Source: Mycobacterium sp. KBS0706
GTDB lineage: Bacteria > Pseudomonadota > Alphaproteobacteria > DSM-16000 > Inquilinaceae
Assembly (NCBI RefSeq): GCF_005938675.2
Contig: NZ_VCCH02000046.1
Location: forward strand, 1 to 60,775
DNA: 60,775 nucleotides
Direction: 5' to 3'
How positions within the stretch are numbered: the first letter of the stretch is position 1; each line of letters opens with the position of its first letter. The notes below the pieces were generated by a model that worked only from the letters and a program-made list of their open reading frames with translations, had not been told where the DNA came from and searched no databases. Below are positions 42,106 to 51,091 of the stretch, one piece after another. Position numbers and translations under genes: made by a program.

Positions 42106-44166
42106 TCACGCCAGGCCGAGGGCGGTGACGATCAGGTCGATCGCCTTGATCCCGACGAACGGGATGATGATGCCGCCCAGGCCGTAGATCAGAAGGTTGC
42201 GCCGCAGCAGGCTGGCCGCGCTCAGCGCCCGGTAGCGGACGCCGCGCAGCGCCAGCGGGATCAGCGCGATGATGATCAGCGCGTTGAAGATGATCGCCGA
42301 CAGGATCGCGCTCTGCGGCGAGTGCAGATCCATGACGTTGAGCACCCCGAGCTGCGGGTAGAAGGCCAGGAACATCGCCGGGATGATGGCGAAGTACTTG
42401 GCCACGTCGTTGGCGATCGAGAAGGTGGTCAGGGCGCCGCGGGTGATCAGCAGCTGCTTGCCGATGCCCACCACCTCGATCAGCTTGGTCGGGTCGCTGT
42501 CGAGGTCGACCATGTTGCCGGCCTCGCGCGCCGCCACCGTGCCGGTCTGCATCGCCACGCCGACATCGGCTTGTGCGAGCGCCGGCGCGTCGTTGGTGCC
42601 GTCGCCGCACATGGCGACCAGCCGGCCCTTGCCCTGCTCCTCGCGGATCAGCGCCAGCTTGGCCTCCGGCGTCGCCTGGGCCAGGAAGTCGTCGACCCCC
42701 GCCTCGGCCGCGATCGCCGCGGCGGTCAGCGGGTTGTCGCCGGTGATCATGACCGTGCGGATGCCCATCCGCCGCAGCTCGGCGAAGCGCTCGCGGATGC
42801 CGCCCTTGACCACGTCCTTCAGATAGATGACGCCGAGCGGCTTGCCGTCCTTGGCCACGGCCAGCGGCGTGCCGCCGGCCTTGGCGATGCGCTCTGTGAT
42901 CTGGTCCAGCTCCTTCGGCATGGCCAGGCGCGGGTTGCCGGCGACCTCGCGGACATGGGCGATGACGGCGTCGACCGCGCCCTTGCGGATGACCGAGCCC
43001 TCGATGTCCACGCCGCTCATCCGCGTCTGCGCGGTGAAGGGCACGAAATGGGCGTGCATGCGGCCGACCTCGCGGGCGCGCAGCCCGTACTTCTCCTTGG
43101 CCAGCACCACGACCGAGCGGCCTTCCGGCGTCTCGTCGCTGAGCGAGGAGAGCTGGGCGGCGTCCGCCAGCTCGGCGTCGGTGACGCCGGGCAGCGGCAC
43201 GAACTCGGTCGCCAGGCGGTTGCCCAGCGTGATGGTGCCGGTCTTGTCGAGCAGCAGCGTGTCGACGTCGCCGGCGGCCTCGACCGCGCGGCCGGACATG
43301 GCCAGCACGTTGAAGCGCACCAGCCGGTCCATGCCGGCGATGCCGATCGCCGACAGCAGGGCGCCGATCGTGGTCGGGATCAGGGTGACGAACAGCGCCA
43401 CCAGCACCACCACCGAGATCGACCCGCTGGCATAGGCGGCGAAGCTGGGGATGGTGACCGTGGCGAAAACGAAGACGATCGACAGGCCGGCCAGCAGGAT
43501 GTTCAGCGCGATCTCGTTCGGCGTCTTCTGGCGCGAAGCCCCTTCGACCAGCGCGATCATGCGGTCGAGGAAGGTCGAGCCCTGAGCCGCGGTGATGCGC
43601 ACCTTGACCCAGTCCGACAGCACCCGGGTGCCGCCGGTGACGGCCGACCGGTCGCCGCCGGACTCACGGATCACCGGGGCGGATTCGCCGGTGATCGCGC
43701 TTTCGTCGACCGAGGCAATGCCCTCGATCACCTCACCGTCGGAGGGGATCAGGTCGCCGGCCTCGACCAGCACCAGGTCGCCCTGGCGCAGGGAGAGCGC
43801 CGGCACCGGCTCGGTGTCGCGGCCGGTCGCATCGCGCAGCCGCTTGGCCACGGTGTCGGTCCGGGTGCGCCGCAGGCTTTCGGCCTGCGCCTTGCCGCGG
43901 CCCTCGGCCACCGCCTCGGCGAAGTTCGCGAACAGCACGGTGAACCAGAGCCAGAGCACGATCTGGATGGTGAAGCCGATGCCGGCGGCGCCGGTGGCGA
44001 TGTCGCGCAGCAGCAGCACCGTGGTCAGGGCCGCGACGACCTCGACCACGAACATCACCGGGCTGCGCCACATCACGCGCGGGTCGAGCTTGCGGATCGC
44101 GTCGAACGCGGCCGGGCCCATGATCTTGGCGTCGAACAGCGACGCCGGGGAGTTGGAAGTCTTCAT
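42106..44166 (-). CDS. kdpB: K+-transporting P-type ATPase subunit B
   Basis: 686 residues. P-type motifs: TGES in the actuator domain, the phosphorylated Asp307 in LLLDKTGTITLGNRLA, KGAVDAV for nucleotide binding and MCGDGTNDAPALAQADVGVAM at the hinge. It hydrolyses ATP to drive K+ uptake through KdpA. It lies 14 bp after kdpA and 7 bp before kdpC on the minus strand. Confidence 0.97.
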   Translation of the reverse strand: MKTSNSPASLFDAKIMGPAAFDAIRKLDPRVMWRSPVMFVVEVVAALTTVLLLRDIATGAAGIGFTIQIVLWLWFTVLFANFAEAVAEGRGKAQAESLRRTRTDTVAKRLRDATGRDTEPVPALSLRQGDLVLVEAGDLIPSDGEVIEGIASVDESAITGESAPVIRESGGDRSAVTGGTRVLSDWVKVRITAAQGSTFLDRMIALVEGASRQKTPNEIALNILLAGLSIVFVFATVTIPSFAAYASGSISVVVLVALFVTLIPTTIGALLSAIGIAGMDRLVRFNVLAMSGRAVEAAGDVDTLLLDKTGTITLGNRLATEFVPLPGVTDAELADAAQLSSLSDETPEGRSVVVLAKEKYGLRAREVGRMHAHFVPFTAQTRMSGVDIEGSVIRKGAVDAVIAHVREVAGNPRLAMPKELDQITERIAKAGGTPLAVAKDGKPLGVIYLKDVVKGGIRERFAELRRMGIRTVMITGDNPLTAAAIAAEAGVDDFLAQATPEAKLALIREEQGKGRLVAMCGDGTNDAPALAQADVGVAMQTGTVAAREAGNMVDLDSDPTKLIEVVGIGKQLLITRGALTTFSIANDVAKYFAIIPAMFLAFYPQLGVLNVMDLHSPQSAILSAIIFNALIIIALIPLALRGVRYRALSAASLLRRNLLIYGLGGIIIPFVGIKAIDLIVTALGLA

Positions 44167-44180
44167 GACCGAATGTCCGA

Positions 44181-45890
44181 TCAGAACAGGGTGCCGGCGG
44201 CGGAGGCGAGCTGGTCCACGATCGGACCCAGCGCCAGGGCCGGGAAGAAGGTCAGGCCGCCCATGATCAGCACGACGCCGATCAACAGGCCGACGAAGAG
44301 CGGCCCGGTGGTCGGGAAGGTGCCGGAGGATGGCGGCAGGCTGCGCTTGGCGGCGAGCGACCCGGCGACGGCCAGCATCGGCACGATCATCAGGAAGCGG
44401 CCGATCAGCATCGCGAAGCCGAGGGTGATCGTATAGAACAGCGAGGTCGCGGTCAGGCCGCCGAAAGCCGAGCCGTTGTTCGCCGTGCCCGAGGTGTAGG
44501 CGTACAGCACCTCGGTGAAGCCGTGCGGCCCCGGGTTGAGGATGCCGGCCAGCCCGGCTTCGGTCGACAGCGCCAGAGCGGTGAAGCCCAGCATCGAGGC
44601 CGGCAGGATCAGCAGGGCCAGCATGGTCATCTTGACCTCCTTGGCCTCGATCTTCTTGCCGACATATTCCGGCGTGCGGCCGACCATCAGCCCGGCGACG
44701 AAGATCGCCTCGACGACGAACAGCAGCATGCCGTAGAGGCCGGCGCCGACGCCGCCGATGACGACCTCGCCCAGCATCATGTTGATCAGCGGCATCATGC
44801 CGCCGAGCGCGGTGAAGCTGTCATGCTGGGCGATGATCGCGCCGCAGGAGGCGGCGGTGGTGATCACCGCGAACAGGGCCGACAAGGCCTCGCCGAAGCG
44901 GACCTCCTTGCCCTCCATGTTGCCCAGCGTGGTGTCGACGCCGAGCGAGGCCAGCAGATGGCCGCCGCCGGCTTCCTGCCAATAGGCGATGAAGACGCCG
45001 GCGAGGAACAGCGTGCCCATGGCGGCGAAGATCGCCCAGCCCTGGCGCTCATTGCCGACCATGCGGCCGAAGACGTTGGTCAGCGCGGCGCCGATCGCGA
45101 AGATCAGCACCATCTGCACCAGGTTCGACAGCGCGGTCGGGTTCTCGTAGGGATGGGCGGAGTTGGCGTTGAAGAAGCCGCCGCCATTGGTGCCCAGCAT
45201 CTTGATCGCCAGCTGCGAGGCCACCGGCCCCTGGGCGATGGTCTGGTGCGCGCCTTCCAGCGTGGTGGCGTCGACATAGTCGCCGAAATTCTGCGGCACG
45301 CCCTGCCAGACGAAGAAGATCGTGGCGACGATGCAGATCGGCAGCAGCACGTAGAGGACGCAGCGGGTCAGGTCGACCCAGAAATTGCCGATGGTCTGGG
45401 ACGACCGCCGGGCGAAGCCGCGCACCAGGGCAATGGCCAGCGCGATGCCGACCGCGGCGGAGGCGAAGTTCTGCACCGTCAGCCCGGCCATCTGCACCAG
45501 GTAGCCCATGGTGCTTTCGCCGCCATAGGACTGCCAGTTGGTGTTGGTGACGAAGCTGACCGCGGTGTTGAAGGCGAGGCCTTCCGGCACCGCCGACATG
45601 CCGGCGGGGTTCAGCGGCAGCACGTCCTGGAAGCGCTGCAGTGCGTACAGCACGACGACGCTGACCAGGCTGAAGATCAGCATGCCGAAGGCATAGCCGG
45701 TCCAGTGCTGCTCACGGTCCTCGCGCACGCCGGCGGCGGCATAGAACAGCCGCTCGACCGGGCGCAGGACGGGGGAGAGGAAGGTGCGCTCGCCCGCGAA
45801 GACCCGGGTCATGTAGCCGCCGAGCGGACGCACGAGGAGGATGACGATCGCGCAGTAGAGCGCGATCTGGATCCAGCCGTTGAGAGTCAT
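44181..45890 (-). CDS. kdpA: K+-transporting ATPase subunit A
   Basis: 569 residues and about ten membrane helices. The K+ selectivity-filter loops are recognisable: SFVTNTNWQSYGGES, NGGGFFNANSAHPYENPT and AYTSGTANNGSAFGG. It is the channel-like K+-binding subunit. kdpF starts the operon just before it, 21 bp upstream. Confidence 0.97.
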   Translation of the reverse strand: MTLNGWIQIALYCAIVILLVRPLGGYMTRVFAGERTFLSPVLRPVERLFYAAAGVREDREQHWTGYAFGMLIFSLVSVVVLYALQRFQDVLPLNPAGMSAVPEGLAFNTAVSFVTNTNWQSYGGESTMGYLVQMAGLTVQNFASAAVGIALAIALVRGFARRSSQTIGNFWVDLTRCVLYVLLPICIVATIFFVWQGVPQNFGDYVDATTLEGAHQTIAQGPVASQLAIKMLGTNGGGFFNANSAHPYENPTALSNLVQMVLIFAIGAALTNVFGRMVGNERQGWAIFAAMGTLFLAGVFIAYWQEAGGGHLLASLGVDTTLGNMEGKEVRFGEALSALFAVITTAASCGAIIAQHDSFTALGGMMPLINMMLGEVVIGGVGAGLYGMLLFVVEAIFVAGLMVGRTPEYVGKKIEAKEVKMTMLALLILPASMLGFTALALSTEAGLAGILNPGPHGFTEVLYAYTSGTANNGSAFGGLTATSLFYTITLGFAMLIGRFLMIVPMLAVAGSLAAKRSLPPSSGTFPTTGPLFVGLLIGVVLIMGGLTFFPALALGPIVDQLASAAGTLF

Positions 45891-45911
45891 GGCTGTCTCA
45901 GCTTTCCTGGC

Positions 45912-46001
45912 TCAGAATTTTTCGGGTCGGACCAGGGCATAGACGAGGTAGCCGAGCAGAAGCACGGATACGGCGCCGCCGAGGATGAGGTCGAATGTCA
46001 T
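45912..46001 (-). CDS. kdpF: K+-transporting ATPase subunit F
   Basis: 29 residues, a single membrane helix: MTFDLILGGAVSVLLLGYL followed by VYALVRPEKF, the family ending (Y-x-L-x-x-P-E-x-F). It stabilises the Kdp complex in the membrane. The start ATG 46001 lies 8 bp after the stop of a 27-residue ORF. Confidence 0.93.
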   Translation of the reverse strand: MTFDLILGGAVSVLLLGYLVYALVRPEKF

Positions 46002-46009
46002 CGCGTCCT

Positions 46010-46093
46010 CTAGAGCCGGTCGCACAGCAGCACGTAGCCCAGGCCGACGGCGAAGAACGCCGCGGCCAGGGCGAGCATCAGAACGTCGAGCAC
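46010..46093 (-). CDS. 27-residue membrane peptide at the head of the kdp operon
   Basis: GTG 46093 with GGAGA four bases upstream encodes MLDVLMLALAAAFFAVGLGY then VLLCDRL, 27 residues with one membrane helix. Similar short ORFs ending in C-[DE]-R-L precede kdpF in several alphaproteobacteria as I recall. It may be a further accessory subunit of the pump. It is the first gene of the operon. Confidence 0.75.
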   Translation of the reverse strand: MLDVLMLALAAAFFAVGLGYVLLCDRL

Positions 46094-46104
46094 GAAGTCT
46101 CCTT

Positions 46105-46123
46105 TCCGCAGATGGCCTGCGGA
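46105..46123. promoter_or_regulatory. Perfect dyad just upstream of the kdp operon
   Basis: TCCGCAG (46105-46111), ATGGC, CTGCGGA (46117-46123) is a perfect 7-bp inverted repeat. It lies directly upstream of the ribosome-binding site of the first kdp ORF, so it is either a regulator site in the promoter or a hairpin in the leader RNA. I cannot tell which. Confidence 0.4.
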
Positions 46124-46225
46124 CTCGTGTGATCGGCGCGGATCAGACACCCGCAGCGCATAAGAATTCGATCGGGATTTCCGCTATGCTGGCCGGGGCA
46201 ATGGGCCGGGCTTGGGAGACGACGG

Positions 46226-46642
46226 ATGATGACGGGCGGATGCCTGTGCGGGGCGGTGCGCTACGAGGTGGCGGCCGATCCCGTCTACACCGGACATTGC
46301 CATTGCCGGTCGTGCCAGCGCGCCAGCGGCGCCGGCCACTCCACCTATGTCGGGGTGCCGCGGGCGGCCCTGACCGTCCGCGGCGAGATCCGCAGCTATG
46401 CCGCGACCGGCGGCAGCGGGCTGCAGGCCCTGCGCCATTTCTGCCCGGTCTGCGGCAGCCAGCTCTTCGGCACCGCCGAGATGGATCCCGGCACGGCCAC
46501 GCTCTATGCCGGGTCGCTGGACGATCCGTCGGCGATCCGGCCGGACGACGCGATCAACGTCCGCAGCCGCCAGCCCTGGGACCGGATCGCCGGTGGCCTG
46601 CCGGAATTCGACGGCATGCCGCCCGGAGCCGGCGGCGCGTAG
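46226..46642 (+). CDS. GFA family zinc protein (glutathione-dependent formaldehyde-activating type)
   Basis: 138 residues (a second ATG directly follows the first). Zinc-binding cysteines: GGCLCGAVRYEV, GHCHCRSCQRASG and FCPVCGSQLFG, the pattern of GFA/CENP-V proteins. The catalytic type adds glutathione to formaldehyde; many members have unknown substrates. It diverges from the kdp operon. Confidence 0.88.
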   Translation: MMTGGCLCGAVRYEVAADPVYTGHCHCRSCQRASGAGHSTYVGVPRAALTVRGEIRSYAATGGSGLQALRHFCPVCGSQLFGTAEMDPGTATLYAGSLDDPSAIRPDDAINVRSRQPWDRIAGGLPEFDGMPPGAGGA

Positions 46643-46648
46643 CGTTCC

Positions 46649-47206
46649 TCAGCCGGCGATCGAACGGATGACCTGCGCCGGATTTCCGCCGACCAGGCTG
46701 TTCGGCGGAACGTCCCTGGTGACGACCGAGCCCGCCGCGACGACCGAATTCTCCCCGATCGTCACGCCGCCGATGACGATCGCGCCGGCGGCGATCCAGA
46801 CATTCCTCTCGATCACGATCGGCTTGGCGACGACGCAGCTGCGCCGCTGTGCCGGCTCGATCGGATGGCCGGACGTGATCAGGCTCACATTCGGCCCGAT
46901 CATCACGTCGTCGGCAATGTCGAGCCCGCCCAGGTCGTAGAAGGTGCAGTTCTGATTGATGAAGACATTGCGCCCGACGCTGATATCGGTCCCGCCGGTC
47001 GTGAAGAACGGCGGGATCAACAGAAAGCTGTCGTCGACCGTCTTGCCGATCAGATCGCCGAACAGGGCCCGGATCTGAGCCGCATCGTCGAACGTCAGGC
47101 GGTTGAGCGCGGCGGTGAGCGCCATCGCCCGCTTGACGCTCGCCGTCATGGCCGCCGATTCCGGCGTTCGCCTGGGAATGATCCTGGTGCGGTCGTCACT
47201 CGCCAT
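46649..47206 (-). CDS. Hexapeptide-repeat sugar O-acetyltransferase (LacA/Maa/NodL-like)
   Basis: 185 residues. The helical N-terminal part (residues 20-60) is followed by a left-handed beta-helix with GRNVFINQNCTFYDLGGLDIADDV (landmark), the catalytic His in LITSGHPIEPAQR, and IGGVTIGENSVVAAGSVVTRDVP. It should acetylate a sugar hydroxyl from acetyl-CoA. Substrate unknown; it is not linked to the polysaccharide genes here. Confidence 0.88.
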   Translation of the reverse strand: MASDDRTRIIPRRTPESAAMTASVKRAMALTAALNRLTFDDAAQIRALFGDLIGKTVDDSFLLIPPFFTTGGTDISVGRNVFINQNCTFYDLGGLDIADDVMIGPNVSLITSGHPIEPAQRRSCVVAKPIVIERNVWIAAGAIVIGGVTIGENSVVAAGSVVTRDVPPNSLVGGNPAQVIRSIAG

Positions 47207-47233
47207 GTGTTGTTTCCGTCCGCGTGCAGCCTG

Positions 47234-47617
47234 TCAGGCGAGGGTGAGGTAGATCTCGGCCTCGATCACCCATTCCGCGCCGGCCTTGCGCCATTTGGCG
47301 GTGTAGGTGCCGGATGCGAGGGGCAGGCCGCCGGCGACGCCCTGCCAATGGCCGTGCTCGAGGGCGATGGGCTCGACCGGCGAGACCAGGATGGTGTCGG
47401 GGGTGCGGGTGTAGATCGTGCGCATGGACGCGGCGAATTCGCGCTCCCAGGCTTCGAGCTGGGCCTTGCGGCCGGAGATGACGGCGCTGTCAGTGCCCGC
47501 GACGAGAATGGCGGCCGGCGCCAGGAGAGGACCGATGGCCTTCAGATCCGCCCCGGCCAGGGCACGATTGAAGGCCTCGCGTCGCCGGCGGATGGCGTGG
47601 TCGGCAGCATCGGTCAT
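47234..47617 (-). CDS. SnoaL/DUF4440-like small protein
   Basis: 127 residues from ATG 47617. REAFNRALAGADLKAIGPLLAPAAILVAG opens an NTF2-like cone fold, and HGHWQGVAGGLPLASGTYTAKWRK continues it; it ends WVIEAEIYLTLA. NTF2-like proteins include isomerases and ligand binders; no function can be assigned. Confidence 0.78.
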   Translation of the reverse strand: MTDAADHAIRRRREAFNRALAGADLKAIGPLLAPAAILVAGTDSAVISGRKAQLEAWEREFAASMRTIYTRTPDTILVSPVEPIALEHGHWQGVAGGLPLASGTYTAKWRKAGAEWVIEAEIYLTLA

Positions 47618-47700
47618 CTCAAGGCTTTCGGCAGGGGATCGAGCGCAGGATATTGCCTCCGCGCGCGACGGGGGTCGACGTCCCAGTTTGCGTTGCCGGA

Positions 47701-48348
47701 TCACGCCTTCGAGGCCGCGAAAACCGCCAGCTGAGCGTCGAAAGCGCGCTTGTATGCAGGCCGCGCTTCGCCCCGGGCGACATAGGCCAAGAGGTTCGGG
47801 TACTCCTCCAGGATATCCGATCCCTGCAGCCGGCGGAGCACCGTCACCATCAGCAGGTCACCGGCGCTGAACGCACCATCGAGCCAGTCGGCATCGCCAA
47901 GGTGCCGGGACAGGTCGCCCAGCCGCTTGCGGATGCTGTTCTCGAGGAACCGCAGGCGCTGCTCGTACCAGGGCTCGTCGCGTTCGAGGATCCTGACCAG
48001 GGAGCGGTCGAAGATCGGCGGCTCCACCGTGTCGAGCGCGGCGAACATCCACGCGACCGCGCGCGCCCGGGCATTCGCATCGTCCGGCAGCAGGCCCCCA
48101 TGGCGCTCGGCGATATGGAACACGATCGCCCCCGACTCGAACAAGGCGAGATCGCCTTCCTCATAGGTCGGGATCTGCCCGAAAGGCTGGAGGCCGAGAT
48201 GCGCGGGTTCCCGCATCGCCTTGAACGAAAGCAGACGAACATCGTAGGGCCGGCCCGCTTCTTCGAGCGCCCAGCGAACGCGCATGTCCCGCGCCAGCCC
48301 CTTGCCGCGATCGGGCGAGCGTTCAAAGGCGGTAATGGTGATGGCCAT
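47701..48348 (-). CDS. Glutathione S-transferase family protein
   Basis: 215 residues from ATG 48348 with GGAG seven bases upstream. Thioredoxin-like N-terminus: AFERSPDRGKGLARDMRVRWALEEAGRPYDV, PFGQIPTYEEGDLALFESGAIVFHIAE (the conserved cis-Pro and E-S glutathione site), then a helical C-terminal domain with ADWLDGAFSAGDLLMVTVLRRL. A detoxification or glutathionylation role is likely. Confidence 0.9.
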   Translation of the reverse strand: MAITITAFERSPDRGKGLARDMRVRWALEEAGRPYDVRLLSFKAMREPAHLGLQPFGQIPTYEEGDLALFESGAIVFHIAERHGGLLPDDANARARAVAWMFAALDTVEPPIFDRSLVRILERDEPWYEQRLRFLENSIRKRLGDLSRHLGDADWLDGAFSAGDLLMVTVLRRLQGSDILEEYPNLLAYVARGEARPAYKRAFDAQLAVFAASKA

Positions 48349-48427
48349 CGTCGTTCTCCAAGTCTTGCCTGTCTTGAAGACGATCGGCCGGACGAGAGTC
48401 CGACATCCCATGGTGGGATGTCCGCGA

Positions 48428-48958
48428 TCAGAGTCCCGCCGGCGGCCGGGCCGCCCAGACCAGGCCGTGCCAGGGCGTGCCGTCATAGGTCGCGGTGAAG
48501 TCGCGCGACGGATCGCGCCGCAGGCCCAGCCGCCCCATCACCGCCTGCGACCGCAGGTTGTCGGGCGCGGTGCAGGCCAGGATCTCGCCGAAGCCGAGCC
48601 GGCCGAACCCGTCCTGCAGCGCCGCCGCCGCGGCCTCGGTGGCGTAGCCCTGCCCCCAGGCGCGGCGCATCAGCCGCCAGCCGATCTCGACACCCGGGCC
48701 GAGCGGATGATCCGGCTCGAGCGGCATGATCCCGGCATAGCCGAGGACCTCCTCCGACAGGCTCTCGACCGCCCAGCGGCAGAAGCCGTGCCGGTCGAAG
48801 GCGGCGCGGTAGCGGTCGAGCTTGGCGTCGCTGCGCGCCCGATCCAGCGGCCCGCCGAGGTCGCGCATCACCTCGGGGTCGGCGGCGAGGGCGGCGAAGG
48901 CGTCGCGATCCGCCTCCCGCCAGGGCCGCAGCCGGAGTCGCGGCGTCAGCAGGATCAT
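48428..48958 (-). CDS. GNAT family N-acetyltransferase (RimJ/RimL type)
   Basis: 176 residues: LLTPRLRLRPWREADRDAFAAL start, VEIGWRLMRRAWGQGYATEAAAAAL with the acetyl-CoA-binding R/Q-x-x-G-x-G/A-like loop, and NLRSQAVMGRLGLRRD near the end. This is the RimJ/RimL-like subgroup, which acetylates protein N-termini or small molecules. Target unknown. It lies 8 bp after the secreted-protein gene in the same direction. Confidence 0.88.
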   Translation of the reverse strand: MILLTPRLRLRPWREADRDAFAALAADPEVMRDLGGPLDRARSDAKLDRYRAAFDRHGFCRWAVESLSEEVLGYAGIMPLEPDHPLGPGVEIGWRLMRRAWGQGYATEAAAAALQDGFGRLGFGEILACTAPDNLRSQAVMGRLGLRRDPSRDFTATYDGTPWHGLVWAARPPAGL

Positions 48959-48966
48959 CGCTGGCC

Positions 48967-49704
48967 TCAGCGCCGGCTGTCGGGATCGAATTCCAGCCCG
49001 TCGCCGACCTCGTCCAGGCTCAGCAGCGGGCCGCGCGCCAGCGTCTCCCAACGCGTCTTCTCCGCGTCGCTCTCGATCGAGCCCACGGTCCGCTTCGCCC
49101 GTCGCGTCAGGTAGTTGACGCTGAGGCCCTCGATCTCGCCGCTGCCGCGGTTGGTGTCGGTCCGGTCGTAGCCGATCAGCTCGAACCGGCCGGTCTGCCA
49201 GCGGAAGGTCCAGGTCATGTTCGACATCCCCCACGAGCCGGCGCTGGCGAAGACGCCGAGCCGCAGGCGCAGCGTGCCGCGGGCGACCTCGAGGCCGCTG
49301 GCGGCGACGGAGTCGAAGGGGTCGTCCATGACCGGGTCGGTGCGGCGCGGGATCAGGGCGTGGTTCTCCAGCACCAGATCGTAGCCGTCGCCCGACACCC
49401 GGGCGAAGGCGGCGGCGAGGATGCGCGGATTGGTGTCCAGCGACTTCACGCCGAGCCCGTCCGGATTGGCCACCACATTCTTCGGGTCGGTCGCGTGCAG
49501 GACGAAGGCGAGGTCGGCCTTGCCGTCGCCGTTCAGGTCGCCCCTGGCCTGCGCCTCCAGCTGCCAGCCCGGCGGCACGAAGCCCTCGGCCGAGGCCGCC
49601 TCGCGAGGCAGCGCGGGATAGGTCACGGCAGGGATGGCCAGTTCCTGCGCGGCGGCGCAGGACAGGCCGGCGAGCAGAGCGACGATGGACAAAGCGATCT
49701 TCAA
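48967..49704 (-). CDS. Secreted protein with an FG-GAP/calcium-loop segment
   Basis: 245 residues from TTG 49704, chosen because GGAGGGGG precedes it and it opens directly on a signal peptide (KIALSIVALLAGLSCAAA). The mature part has a calcium-binding-like loop GDLNGDGKADLAFVL near residue 60 and a later stretch GSWGMSNMTWTFRWQTGRFELIGYDR. I recognise no enzyme family. An in-frame upstream start would mask the signal peptide. Confidence 0.72.
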   Translation of the reverse strand: MKIALSIVALLAGLSCAAAQELAIPAVTYPALPREAASAEGFVPPGWQLEAQARGDLNGDGKADLAFVLHATDPKNVVANPDGLGVKSLDTNPRILAAAFARVSGDGYDLVLENHALIPRRTDPVMDDPFDSVAASGLEVARGTLRLRLGVFASAGSWGMSNMTWTFRWQTGRFELIGYDRTDTNRGSGEIEGLSVNYLTRRAKRTVGSIESDAEKTRWETLARGPLLSLDEVGDGLEFDPDSRR

Positions 49705-49759
49705 GGCGAATCCCCCTCCGGACACGATCGGCTCCAGAGACACCAGGCTTCGGGCTTTG

Positions 49760-50983
49760 TCATGGCAGCGCCGAGCCCCGCAGCCGGTCCAGCGCCAGCA
49801 CGGCGCCGCCGGCCACCAGGCCCCAGAAGGCGGCGCCGATGCCGAACAGGGAGAGGCCGGAGACGGTGGTGACGAAGGTGACGACCGCCGGCAGCCGCTC
49901 CTCCTCCCGCGCCAGCGCGGTCGACAGGGCGCCGCCGAGGCTGCCGAGCAGCGCGAGGCCGGCCACCGCCTGGATCAGCAGCGGCGGCGAGGCGGCGATG
50001 AAGGCGGCGGCGAAGCCGGCGAACAGGCCGAGCCCGACATAGACGGCCCCGGCCACCACCGCCGCCGGCCAGCGCCGCGCCGGGTCGGGATGGGCCTCGG
50101 CCGAGGCGCACAGCGCCGCGGTGATCGCCGACAGGTTGACCGCGTGGCCGCCGAACAGCGCCGTCAGGGCGCTGGTCGCACCGGTGGCCACGAACAGCGG
50201 CCCCACCGGCGGCCGGTAGCCGTTGGCGTTCAGCACCGCCAGGCCGGGCACGTTCTGCGACGCCATGGTGACGATGAACAGCGGCACGGCGATGCCGATC
50301 AGCGCCCCGGTGGAGAAGGCAGGCGCGATGAAGACCGGCTCCGGCCACAGACGGGCGAAGGCCTCGGGCGACACGGCAGTGGTCAAGCCGATCAGCGCCA
50401 CCGCCGTGACGACGGCGGCGGGCACGGCGTAGAGCCGGGCGAAGCGCCAGGTCAGCGCCCAGACCAGGATGACCGGCAGGGCCAGCATCGGCATGGATCC
50501 CACGGCTCTGGCCGGCGCCAGGCAGAGATCGAGCAGCACCCCGGCCAGCATGGCGCTGGCCAGCGGCGTCGGGATCGCGGTGACCAGCCGGCCGAAGGGA
50601 CGCCACAGCCCGGCGGCGACCACCAGGGCAGCCGCGACCAGGAAGGCGCCGACCGCGGCCGCGAAACCGCCCGCCGGCATGCCGGTCGCGACCAGCAGCG
50701 CGGCGCCGGGGGTCGACCAGGCGATGCTGATCGGCAGCTTCGAGCGCCAGGACAGCAGGATCGCCAGCAGCCCCTGGCCGATGCAGACCGCGAGCAGCCC
50801 GGAGGCCGCCTGGGCCGGGCTGGCGCCGGCCGCCGTCAGGCCCTGCAGCACCACGGTGAAGGCGCTGGCGAAGCCGACGATGGCGGCCAGCAGCCCGGCC
50901 GCGACCGGCTGCAGCGCCGAGCCGCCGCGCGGCGCCAGGTCCGCACCGCTTGGCGCGTCGTCGAAGGAGGTGTCGGTCCGCAT
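49760..50983 (-). CDS. benE: Benzoate/H+ symporter family membrane protein
   Basis: 407 residues and about 11-12 helices. LPISIAWSTPGAALL near residue 90, PGLAVLNANGYRPPVGPL and FGGHAVNLSAITAALCA are the BenE family blocks. ATG 50983 is taken since the sequence before it lacks family likeness. It should import benzoate or a similar aromatic acid with protons. No catabolic ben genes adjoin it. Confidence 0.88.
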   Translation of the reverse strand: MRTDTSFDDAPSGADLAPRGGSALQPVAAGLLAAIVGFASAFTVVLQGLTAAGASPAQAASGLLAVCIGQGLLAILLSWRSKLPISIAWSTPGAALLVATGMPAGGFAAAVGAFLVAAALVVAAGLWRPFGRLVTAIPTPLASAMLAGVLLDLCLAPARAVGSMPMLALPVILVWALTWRFARLYAVPAAVVTAVALIGLTTAVSPEAFARLWPEPVFIAPAFSTGALIGIAVPLFIVTMASQNVPGLAVLNANGYRPPVGPLFVATGATSALTALFGGHAVNLSAITAALCASAEAHPDPARRWPAAVVAGAVYVGLGLFAGFAAAFIAASPPLLIQAVAGLALLGSLGGALSTALAREEERLPAVVTFVTTVSGLSLFGIGAAFWGLVAGGAVLALDRLRGSALP

Positions 50984-51091
50984 CGCCGGGCCTCTGCAGT
51001 GGGCCGGGGCAGACCTGCCGCCCGGCGGCCCGGAAGCTAAAGCCAGTCGGCCCGGTCCGAAACAGATCAATTGTTTGGATACAACCGCCGG

